This document shows, in pieces, positions 1-6,091 of a stretch of 8,758 bases of DNA. Numbering within the stretch: the first letter of the stretch is position 1; every line of letters begins with the position of its first letter. The DNA is from Legionellales bacterium (lineage in GTDB: Bacteria > Pseudomonadota > Gammaproteobacteria > Berkiellales > Berkiellaceae): contig JAHFQF010000094.1 in assembly GCA_023266435.1 (NCBI GenBank), positions 1 through 8,758 of the forward strand. Direction: 5' to 3'. Below the pieces are notes generated by a model. It searched no databases and was not told the origin of the DNA. It saw nothing but the letters and a program-made list of their open reading frames with translations. The translations under genes and the position numbers were made by a program.

Positions 1-372
1 CTGTACAAAGCAATACTTTGGCTCTATTTGAAAGGCACGCACTTTTCTCAATACATCAGATTTCAATAAATCAGGCAATAGAGCAACCAAAAGACATGGC
101 GCAGCTGAATTTTTTGGTAAAAAGGCTAATGGAATAGTATGCACATCTGCTTCAGGGATAAAGCACCAACTTGAAGCATCTACCGGATTTATTTCTTGAA
201 ATTGGTAACCTGGTAAAGGATTCTGCCTGGCCTTCTCTTTAAATTGCTGTAAAACACCAACATCATGCGTACCCTCCAAATGGATAGTAACACGTACTTG
301 CTCTGTAGTTTGGTCAAAATCAACTTGCGTAGTATCACCAGACGGTAATGTAATTTCTGTAAATGGCATCAT
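1..372 (-). CDS. Unrecognised protein, N-terminal 124 residues (3' end outside window)
   Basis: An open frame runs from an ATG at 372 down to the window edge without a stop, giving 124 residues that begin MMPFTEITLPSGDTTQ. Two ATGs are adjacent (372 and 369). The ribosome binding sequence GGGAG at 381-377 lies 4 nt from the first and 7 nt from the second, so the second may be the real start. I see no signal peptide, membrane segment or family motif. The visible part mixes polar stretches with a hydrophobic patch near residues 94-106 (CLLVALLPDLL). The gene lies 75 nt downstream of the glutaryl-CoA dehydrogenase on the same strand with no clear terminator between, so it may be the third gene of that operon. 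I do not recognise the family and assign no function. That it is coding rests on the long open frame, the ribosome binding site and the directional context. Confidence 0.7.
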   Translation of the reverse strand, partial: MMPFTEITLPSGDTTQVDFDQTTEQVRVTIHLEGTHDVGVLQQFKEKARQNPLPGYQFQEINPVDASSWCFIPEADVHTIPLAFLPKNSAAPCLLVALLPDLLKSDVLRKVRAFQIEPKYCFVQ

Positions 373-447
373 TAAGCTCCCAAAAAAGTAATTCAAGCAA
401 CAAATAGATTGTTAATTGGCTTACTGTAATTGAAGGGCCTTGATATG

Positions 448-1608
448 TCAACTAAATGCTGATAATCCGGTGATTGCTCGACCAATAATCAGGTGATGCA
501 TATTATCTGTACCTTCATAGGTGAAAACAGACTCTAAATTAGCCATATGTCGAATGACTGGGTATTCTAAACTAATGCCATTTGCGCCTAATAAATTTCT
601 GGCTTGACGTGCAATTTTCAGCGCTTTTTTACAGGCATTCATTTTTGCCATAGAAATCATGACATAGGTCGCTTGATCTCGATCCATTAATTGCCCGAGC
701 CGGTAATGGTATGCCTGCATAAGGGTAATGTCCGTCAACATATCCACCAAATCTTTTTGGACTAACTGAAAACTTGCCAAAGGTCGATTAAATTGCTTGC
801 GTTCTTTTGTATAGTTCAACGCCGCCTCATAACAGGCCATTGCAGCGCCTGTAGCACCCCACGCAATCCCATAACGCGCTTTACTTAAACACGATAAAGG
901 GGCGACTAATCCTTTTTCACTTCCGGGTAAAAAGTGACTGTCTGGCACAAAACAATCTTTAAAATATAAAGCGCCCGTCACCGATGCTTTCAGAGATAGT
1001 TTGTGTTTAATTTCTTGAGACACAAAGCCCTCAAAATTTTTCTCTACTAAAAAGCCTCGCACGTCCCCTGCTTCATTTTTCGCCCAAACAATCGCGACAT
1101 CTGCTACCGTGGCATTCGTAATCCAAAGTTTACTGCCATTTAATAAGTACCCACCTTCTACTTTTTTGGCCGTGGTTTTCATTGATGAGGGATCCGAGCC
1201 TGCATCTGGCTCTGTTAATCCAAAACAAGCCAATTTTTTTCCGGAGGCCATATCTGGCAAAAACTGACGGTGCTGCTCTGGTGTACCAAAAGCAAAAATA
1301 GGATACATACATAAGCTACTTTGAACCGACATAAAACTACGAATAGCACTGTCACCACGCTCTAATTCTTGGCAAGCCAAGCCATAAGCAGTGTAGCTGG
1401 CACCAGCTCCACCCACCTCTGGTGGCAATGTCATACCTAATAAACCCAAATCAGCAATTTCTTTGACCCATTGTGGTAAAAAAGTATTGGCTTCAAATGC
1501 GGCTTGAATGGTATCTAGAAACCGTGTTTCTACCCAACGCTTTACAGAAGTCTGAATGAGTCGTTCTTCATCAGAGAAACAGGCATCAAATTGTAGAAAA
1601 TCAGTCAC
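448..1608 (-). CDS. gcdH: Glutaryl-CoA dehydrogenase (acyl-CoA dehydrogenase family)
   Basis: This 386-residue FAD enzyme is expected to oxidise and decarboxylate glutaryl-CoA to crotonyl-CoA and CO2, passing electrons to electron-transferring flavoprotein, in the lysine/tryptophan degradation route. The acyl-CoA dehydrogenase fold is complete: helical N-domain to about residue 120, central beta domain with CFGLTEPDAGSD and WITNA motifs, and C-terminal helices with ARYGIAWGATGA and RKQFNRPLASFQL. What separates it from ordinary acyl-CoA dehydrogenases is the region ELERGDSAIRSFMSVQSS. Arg90 (with Glu83 and Ser94) matches the arginine that binds the distal carboxylate in human GCDH. Catalytic Glu365 lies in TYEGT. 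The start is GTG at 1608, preceded by AGGAAGA (1620-1614) at 5-nt spacing. It follows the fused E1 gene by 59 nt on the same strand, which suggests co-transcription. Length is normal. The family call is firm; the substrate call rests on residue matches recalled from the human enzyme. Confidence 0.93.
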   Translation of the reverse strand: MTDFLQFDACFSDEERLIQTSVKRWVETRFLDTIQAAFEANTFLPQWVKEIADLGLLGMTLPPEVGGAGASYTAYGLACQELERGDSAIRSFMSVQSSLCMYPIFAFGTPEQHRQFLPDMASGKKLACFGLTEPDAGSDPSSMKTTAKKVEGGYLLNGSKLWITNATVADVAIVWAKNEAGDVRGFLVEKNFEGFVSQEIKHKLSLKASVTGALYFKDCFVPDSHFLPGSEKGLVAPLSCLSKARYGIAWGATGAAMACYEAALNYTKERKQFNRPLASFQLVQKDLVDMLTDITLMQAYHYRLGQLMDRDQATYVMISMAKMNACKKALKIARQARNLLGANGISLEYPVIRHMANLESVFTYEGTDNMHHLIIGRAITGLSAFS

Positions 1609-1667
1609 AATAGTCTTCCTTATCTTTTAGATAATCCCAACAGGGTTTTGTGCTATAAAAAAGTCGC

Positions 1668-3869
1668 TCAACACAACGACAGCGCATCCTCAATAATTTG
1701 TTCCGTACTAGGTAAGATATACTCCCAGGCATTACCCAAAGGGATAAAACAATCTTCAGCAGTGCGCCGTTTAATTTTTGGCAAGGGTGTTAAAGTTTCT
1801 AACATCCAAGTCATCAGTTGCTCACTGATTGATCCCGTTTTTCTACACTCATCCACAATTAAAACACGCCGATGTGATTTTAAAAGGGTGGTTAAATGTT
1901 GTAATGGCAAAGGCGCTAGCCATTGTAAATCGATAACGGTTGCTTCTACATGGTGCTCTGCTTGTAAGCGTCGCTGTGCTTGTAAACTTAAATAGCAGCC
2001 ATTGCCATAAGTAATAATAGCCAAATCTTCACCAACAGTTAAGCATTGCGCTTCATCGAAACGAGCTATCTCTGAAAGGGCTGGATAATGGCATAAAAAG
2101 GCATTATCCCCTATTTGATGCAAGTCTTTGGTCATATAACGCGCAATAGGCTCCATGAAGATTACAACGCGTTGTTCAAGGTAGGCAAGCTGTAAACAAG
2201 CACGTAATAACTTGGCCGCAGATTCTCCATTGTAGGGACAGGCAATGACAATCCCTGGAATTTCCCGTAAAAAACCAAAAGCATTGTCATTATGAAAGTG
2301 CCCACCAAATCCTCGCTGATAAGCAAAACTGGGTACTCGCAAGACCATCGGATTGGTAAACTGCCCTTTGGAAAAGAAAGATAACGTGGCTGCTTCTCCA
2401 CGGAGTTGATCCACGGCATTGTGTACATAGGCTAAGAATTGAATTTCTGGTATGGGTAACAGCCCATTATGCGCCAATCCCATCGCCGTACCCAAAATGG
2501 TTTGCTCATCCAACAGCGTGTCAAAAACGCGTTTTTTCCCAAATCGCATTTGTAAGTCGGCAGTCACCCGATAGACCCCTCCTTTTTTACCCACGTCTTC
2601 ACCAAACAATACTGTCTGTGAATACTGCAACATTAAATCAGTGAGCGTGATATTCAGTAGTTGGCAGAGATTACGTGGTTGTTGTAAGGAGGTGGCTTGT
2701 TTACCAAAAAGGTGCAGCCTTTTCTCCTCAGTAGGCAATGGTAGCGGTCTCTCTTGGCGTTTTGGCGGAATAATTGTGGACTGAATGTCAGTGCTGGACT
2801 GTAATTTAGGTTGTTTAACTGCCCACTCCGCTTTTTTATGGACTGTGTTTTTTACTGTTTCATACAATGCGATCAACTGATCGGCTGTCATCCACTGATT
2901 TTCTAAAATGACACGGCTACCATGTAAAATCGGATCGTCTAATTCAGTTTGAGTAATTTGCGACTGATCCAGGTACTGACTTTCGATGTCTGAACCAGCG
3001 TGCCCTAACAAACGCACTGTTTGCATGTGTAAAAAAACAGCCTTACGTTGCACACGCGCAACCTTTTCTGCCAGTAACGCAGCACGAGTCACATCAGCAA
3101 GATTGCGCCCATCACAAGCGATATAATGCAAGTGTGGCGCGTGTGCGATAGTCTGTTCAATCCAGTGTGCAGCAGTAGGCACAGAGATGCCAATGCCATT
3201 GTCTTCACAGATAAAGACGATGGGTAAAGGCAGTTGATTTTGCCCTATCCATCGAGCTGCATTCAAAGCCCCTTGCGCCGTAGAATGATTAAAAGAAGCA
3301 TCCCCAAAACTACAAAGCACCACACTGTCTTCAGGAACTCTGCCGGTTTGTTTCATGGATTTGGCTTGTGTAATCGCAAACGCCATGCCAACTGCCTTAG
3401 GCAAATGCGAAGCAATCGTACTAGTTTGGGGTGGAATGGTCAGTGGTACAGAGCCAAACACCTTGTGACGCCCACCACTGATCGGATCGGCGGCACTGGC
3501 AACCAAGGATAAGGTTTGATCTTGTAGATAATCGACTTTTTTTTGTTTGGCGCGCTGAATAAAGAATGCGCCACTGCGATAATGCAAAAAGGCCATGTCA
3601 GTAGCACGAAACACTCGCGCAATGGCTGCATTCCCTTCATGTCCAGACGATCCAATGGTATAAAAGCCCTGGTTTTTTTCTTTGAACACTCGAGCTAGTA
3701 GATCTAAATGTCTAGAAACCAACTGTGAGTGAAAGAGATCTACGTAATCCTCTTTATTTAACTTACTTGTACTGGGTGTTGCTTGGCTTTTTGGTATTGG
3801 GAAGTGCTGATTTTGAATACAGTGATAAAAATTATGGTCGACAACTTGCGCCCGATCTAGGGTATCCAT
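1668..3869 (-). CDS. Fused E1 alpha-beta subunit of a 2-oxoacid dehydrogenase complex (branched-chain type)
   Basis: A 733-residue thiamine-diphosphate enzyme carrying both E1 halves in one chain. Residues 1-40 look disordered. The alpha part (about 42-350) has the cofactor motif from Gly189-Asp190 to Asn224 (GDASFN ... EDNGIGIS) and the HAGSD loop at 290-294. A Pro/Lys-rich linker spans about 352-400. The beta part (about 400-733) has GEDVG at 423-427, then RVFDTLLDEQTILG, EIQF and GGHFHNDN. Such enzymes decarboxylate a 2-oxoacid and pass the acyl group to the lipoyl arm of E2. Known substrates of the family include branched-chain 2-oxoacids; the substrate here is not readable from sequence. 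The ATG at 3869 has AAGGAG (3882-3877) at 7-nt spacing. It leads the operon with gcdH, and no E2 or E3 gene is in view. The natural fusion resembles single-chain E1 proteins of other bacteria, so I do not read it as an assembly error. Confidence 0.9.
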   Translation of the reverse strand: MDTLDRAQVVDHNFYHCIQNQHFPIPKSQATPSTSKLNKEDYVDLFHSQLVSRHLDLLARVFKEKNQGFYTIGSSGHEGNAAIARVFRATDMAFLHYRSGAFFIQRAKQKKVDYLQDQTLSLVASAADPISGGRHKVFGSVPLTIPPQTSTIASHLPKAVGMAFAITQAKSMKQTGRVPEDSVVLCSFGDASFNHSTAQGALNAARWIGQNQLPLPIVFICEDNGIGISVPTAAHWIEQTIAHAPHLHYIACDGRNLADVTRAALLAEKVARVQRKAVFLHMQTVRLLGHAGSDIESQYLDQSQITQTELDDPILHGSRVILENQWMTADQLIALYETVKNTVHKKAEWAVKQPKLQSSTDIQSTIIPPKRQERPLPLPTEEKRLHLFGKQATSLQQPRNLCQLLNITLTDLMLQYSQTVLFGEDVGKKGGVYRVTADLQMRFGKKRVFDTLLDEQTILGTAMGLAHNGLLPIPEIQFLAYVHNAVDQLRGEAATLSFFSKGQFTNPMVLRVPSFAYQRGFGGHFHNDNAFGFLREIPGIVIACPYNGESAAKLLRACLQLAYLEQRVVIFMEPIARYMTKDLHQIGDNAFLCHYPALSEIARFDEAQCLTVGEDLAIITYGNGCYLSLQAQRRLQAEHHVEATVIDLQWLAPLPLQHLTTLLKSHRRVLIVDECRKTGSISEQLMTWMLETLTPLPKIKRRTAEDCFIPLGNAWEYILPSTEQIIEDALSLC

Positions 3870-3913
3870 TGATGCACTCCTTGCAGGCAGATACTCTGCC
3901 CAATTTACCTTTC

Positions 3914-3939
3914 AATGAGGTTAACCCGAATACCTCATT
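3914..3939. promoter_or_regulatory. Inverted repeat, candidate operator of the E1-gcdH operon
   Basis: AATGAGGT at 3914-3921 and ACCTCATT at 3932-3939 form a perfect 8-bp inverted repeat with a 10-nt spacer. The outer arm overlaps the proposed -10 box of the E1 promoter and the spacer covers the expected transcription start, as expected for a repressor site. Most of a hairpin made from it would not be in the transcript, so an operator is likelier than an attenuator. No regulator for it is encoded nearby on this side of the window. Confidence 0.4.
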
Positions 3940-3964
3940 CTATACTATACCCAAGATCCTTCAA
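3937..3964 (-). promoter_or_regulatory. Candidate promoter of the E1-gcdH operon, -35 box inside the fold-back element
   Basis: Reading the minus strand, TTGAAG (3964-3959) and TAGAAT (3942-3937) are separated by 16 nt. They match the sigma-70 boxes at 4 and 5 of 6 positions. The -35 box and most of the spacer lie in the terminal repeat of the element at 3947-4107, and the -10 box lies in flanking DNA. Transcription would start near 3930, about 60 nt before the E1 start codon. This is by inspection only. Confidence 0.4.
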
Positions 3965-4107
3965 AAGGCGTAGTTTATAGCAAAGCGAGTTTAGTCGGAT
4001 GTAGTCTTCTGAGCAGAGGAATAGTCAACACTATTGCGAGGCGAAGAAGGCTTCAGCTGGGTAAACTTGGGCAGCTAGAAACATGCATTTCGAAGGATCT
4101 TGGGTAT
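3947..4107. repeat. 161-bp MITE-like fold-back element with near full-length inverted repeat
   Basis: The ends are a perfect 16-bp inverted repeat (ATACCCAAGATCCTTC at 3947-3962, its complement at 4092-4107). The symmetry continues inward: aligning the left arm (3947-4025) to the reverse complement of the right arm (4030-4107) with one single-base gap gives about 57 identities in 79 positions by eye. It closes with AATAGT (4020-4025), loop CAAC and ACTATT (4030-4035). The element codes for nothing. A TA dinucleotide flanks the CCC...GGG core on both sides, consistent with TA target duplication as in IS630/Tc1-mariner type MITEs and Correia elements. Since that TA is part of the palindrome, it does not prove duplication. 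The full-length symmetry is clear in the sequence; mobility is inferred. Confidence 0.8.
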
Positions 4108-4137
4108 CAATATGCTGATAAATGCATGTTGCTTGAG
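4108..4137. repeat. Possible decayed second copy of the element end
   Basis: Immediately outside the right end of the fold-back element, 4120-4130 (AAATGCATGTT) is the exact reverse complement of 4080-4090 inside it. Extending the comparison, 4108-4137 matches the inward-reading right terminal repeat at about 21 of 30 positions. This could be the remnant of an older copy into which, or beside which, the present element inserted. The 11-bp inverted repeat with a 29-nt spacer could also be a hairpin in its own right. Confidence 0.35.
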
Positions 4138-4232
4138 TGTCAGATCAAAAACCAGACAGAATGGAAATGGTAGAGCGAACTCAAATAAGCACCCAGAGAT
4201 CGGGTTAAAAACTCTTTTTTTACGGAGGCAAT

Positions 4233-4712
4233 ATGAACGCTGCTCCCTCTCAATCGGCAAGTGACGAAGCCAAACACCTGCGCATCCAACAATGGTCGCT
4301 ATTGGGGATTGCAGTGTTGACTCTGGCTATAGGATGGCTGGATGGCATCAGCGGATTAATCAGTGCAATGCAAGATATCCAGACAAAAATCGACCTGGTG
4401 AGGATTAGAATTCGATGGTACTTTAGCGCGGGCTTGCCGTTTGTCACACTTGCGACACTAGCGTTGGCAACCATGGCACATCACAAGCAACGACTGCTTG
4501 ACGTACAGATCTTTGTGGTAAGTGGTGTGGTGGCGGTGACTTTCATCATCGCTTTCAGCATCGTGCTCACGCTCTGCTTCTCCAACTGGGCAGAAGCGCA
4601 GCACTACGAGCGCTGTTACCAACGCGATCGCACCCTAGGCGTAACACGCTATGGAAGCCCAAACGTCGAGATATCCGCTTGGACGCCAGCAGGACAATGC
4701 ACCTCAGAATGA
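4233..4712 (+). CDS. Unrecognised 159-aa membrane protein, three predicted transmembrane segments
   Basis: The ATG at 4233 follows a GGAGG ribosome binding site. The protein has a short polar N-terminus, then hydrophobic segments at about residues 21-36, 64-82 and 92-116, with a positively charged loop between the second and third (HHKQR, 83-87) and a polar C-terminal tail of about 43 residues. By the positive-inside rule the 83-87 loop is probably cytoplasmic, which would put the tail and its cysteines (Cys128, Cys156) outside the inner membrane, where they could form a disulfide. I recognise no family. Four sampled lines of the gene average about 52% G+C, against about 40% in sampled lines of flanking genes, which suggests a different origin. 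The next gene starts 31 nt downstream on the same strand, so the two are probably transcribed together. Function is unknown; a partner role for the exported carbonic-anhydrase-like protein is only inferred from position. Confidence 0.75.
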   Translation: MNAAPSQSASDEAKHLRIQQWSLLGIAVLTLAIGWLDGISGLISAMQDIQTKIDLVRIRIRWYFSAGLPFVTLATLALATMAHHKQRLLDVQIFVVSGVVAVTFIIAFSIVLTLCFSNWAEAQHYERCYQRDRTLGVTRYGSPNVEISAWTPAGQCTSE

Positions 4713-4743
4713 ACATTGATACTTTACTGATTGAGGAGGAATT

Positions 4744-5298
4744 ATGACGTGGAATAACATGGCGCTCTTTTTTATTTTGGGACTCTCCTTCCATCCTATC
4801 GTGCATGCAGACACAGCGCACAATGAACCACCAGCAGAGTCAATCCAAGTACCTTCTAGCGTCAGTACACCCGAAGAGTATGGTCATATAGCACCTTATC
4901 TTTTAATTACTTGCATGGACTTTAGATTGCGGGATGAAGTCCAGAAATTCATGGAATTACGCTTTGGACCGGATCAATACGATGAGCTCATCCTTCCGGG
5001 CGCAAGCCTGGGTGCTTTAAATGCACAGTTCCCTCATTGGCGTCAGACATTTGAGGATGTCGTGAAACTATCTGTTGAGTTGCATCACAGCACACGGGTT
5101 ATTTTTTTAGATCACCGAAACTGTGGTGCCTATAAAAAACTGAAAGGTGAGGCTTGTTGTGATGAAAGAGCCAAAGAAACTCAGGCACACGCAGAGCAGT
5201 TTCAGGCTGTCAGAGCATTGCTACAAGATAAGTTTCCTACACTTCAAGTCGAAACACTCATCATGGGCCTAGATGGCCAAGTTGAGACTGTAGATTAA
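4744..5298 (+). CDS. Exported beta-carbonic-anhydrase-like protein
   Basis: A 184-residue protein with a Sec-type signal peptide (residues 1-22, likely cleaved after VHA) and a compact beta-carbonic anhydrase domain. The zinc and active-site set is intact: Cys57-Met-Asp59-Phe-Arg61 (CxDxR) and His124-Arg-Asn-Cys127-Gly (HxxCG). Cys57, His124 and Cys127 should bind zinc, and Asp59/Arg61 form the usual dyad. The expected reaction is reversible hydration of CO2 to bicarbonate, here in the periplasm. Length after processing (about 162 residues) suits the small Cab-like class, and the C-terminal LDGQVET motif resembles that of small homologues in other proteobacteria, so the gene is probably complete. 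The ATG at 4744 has AGGAGG 4 nt upstream; Met6 is an alternative. A Cys138-Cys139 pair follows the HxxC motif. It lies 31 nt after the membrane protein gene. Enzyme activity is likely but not certain, since related proteins can have other roles. Confidence 0.87.
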   Translation: MTWNNMALFFILGLSFHPIVHADTAHNEPPAESIQVPSSVSTPEEYGHIAPYLLITCMDFRLRDEVQKFMELRFGPDQYDELILPGASLGALNAQFPHWRQTFEDVVKLSVELHHSTRVIFLDHRNCGAYKKLKGEACCDERAKETQAHAEQFQAVRALLQDKFPTLQVETLIMGLDGQVETVD

Positions 5299-5416
5299 TT
5301 GGTGCAGAAAATCTCAGCTCGAGACTTTAAAGTGGCGTAGCTAGGAGGGAGAGACTTTGTTTTTCAACAACACCATCCCGCCTGACCCTGATAGAAAATA
5401 GAAAAATGAACTGTCT

Positions 5417-6082
5417 CTAATGTTTTGATAATTGCTGTCTAAAGCTTTCGATGGTGTTTGCATAAGAGGGTTGACCGAAGATTGCGCTACCAGCCACAAA
5501 GGTATCTGCTCCCGCTTGAGCAATTTCTAAGATGTTATCTAATTTCACACCACCATCCACTTGCAAGCGAATCTTTTTGCCAGATGTCAGGATCCGTTGG
5601 CGAATGAGTTGTATTTTATCTAACATAGCTGGGATAAATTGCTGGCCACCAAATCCAGGATTGACTGACATGACGAGTATCATGTCCAATTTTTCTAAGG
5701 TGTAATCTAAATAATGCAATGGCGTTGCCGGATTCAAGGCTAAGGCTGCCTGACAACCTTGCTCACGAATCAATTGGATACTGCGATCCACATGTCGGCT
5801 CGCTTCTGGGTGAAAACTGATGATGGACGCACCCGCTTTTGCAAAACGGACGATCAGATCATCCACAGGCTCTACCATCAAATGTACATCAATAGGCGCT
5901 GTCACACCATCTTTACGTAACGCTTCAACAACCATAGAGCCAAACGTTAAATTAGGCACATAATGGTTGTCCATCACATCAACATGCACCCAATCCGCAC
6001 CGGCTTGTAGTACTGCTTTCACCTCGTCGCCTAAATGGGCGAAGTTTGCCGACAGAATCGAAGGAGCAAGAATATAACTCAT
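5417..6082 (-). CDS. rpe: Ribulose-phosphate 3-epimerase
   Basis: A 221-residue TIM-barrel enzyme of the pentose phosphate pathway that interconverts D-ribulose 5-phosphate and D-xylulose 5-phosphate in the cytoplasm. It is closely similar to E. coli Rpe along its whole length. Motifs in order: APSILSANFAHLG (6-18), VHVDVMDNHYVPNLTFG (32-48), DVHLMVEP (65-72), MSVNPGFGGQQFIP and the C-terminal QVDGGVK and FVAGSAIFG phosphate loops. Metal ligands His33, Asp35, His67 and Asp176 are present, with Asp35 and Asp176 as the acid/base pair. The ATG at 6082 has AAGG (6093-6090), which overlaps the stop codon of the upstream PagL-like gene. The two genes are separated by only 9 nt, so translation may be coupled. 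In many bacteria rpe neighbours gph or trp genes, so the pairing here is unusual. Confidence 0.97.
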   Translation of the reverse strand: MSYILAPSILSANFAHLGDEVKAVLQAGADWVHVDVMDNHYVPNLTFGSMVVEALRKDGVTAPIDVHLMVEPVDDLIVRFAKAGASIISFHPEASRHVDRSIQLIREQGCQAALALNPATPLHYLDYTLEKLDMILVMSVNPGFGGQQFIPAMLDKIQLIRQRILTSGKKIRLQVDGGVKLDNILEIAQAGADTFVAGSAIFGQPSYANTIESFRQQLSKH

Positions 6083-6091
6083 TTAAAAACC

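Larger units (their letters stand above)
3870..4232. other. Divergent intergenic region with a mobile fold-back element
   Basis: No gene is supported in these 363 bases. In order, the region holds the E1 ribosome binding site, an 8-bp inverted repeat overlapping a candidate E1 promoter, the 161-bp fold-back element, a possible decayed copy of one element end, a weak plus-strand promoter candidate (TTGAGT at 4133-4138 and CAGAAT at 4157-4162, 18-nt spacing) and the ribosome binding site of the 159-aa protein (GGAGG, about 4222-4226). Short open frames crossing it on either strand lack ribosome binding sites and do not look coding. Confidence 0.75.

Noticed and set aside
1648..1995. Plus-strand frame of 115 codons
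   Set aside because: It lies antisense to the conserved beta half of the E1 gene and has no family features.
1668..3869. Fusion of E1 alpha and beta as a sequencing or frameshift artefact
   Set aside because: The frame is continuous, a linker joins two complete domains, and single-chain E1 alpha-beta proteins are known in other bacteria.
3725..3973. Plus-strand frame of 82 codons crossing the E1 start and the element end
   Set aside because: It overlaps the E1 N-terminus in antisense, has no clear ribosome binding site, and its end runs through the repeat.
4075..4260. Minus-strand frame of 61 codons across the intergenic region
   Set aside because: It overlaps both the element and the start of the well-supported 159-aa gene, and has no coding signals.
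5324..5333. Palindrome ACTTTAAAGT after the carbonic-anhydrase-like gene
   Set aside because: A short AT-rich self-complementary sequence without a loop or T run; common by chance and not a convincing terminator or operator.
5321..5358. GAGACTTT direct repeat 30 nt apart between the carbonic-anhydrase-like gene and rpe
   Set aside because: Only 8 bp and two copies; could be chance, and no element ends flank it.
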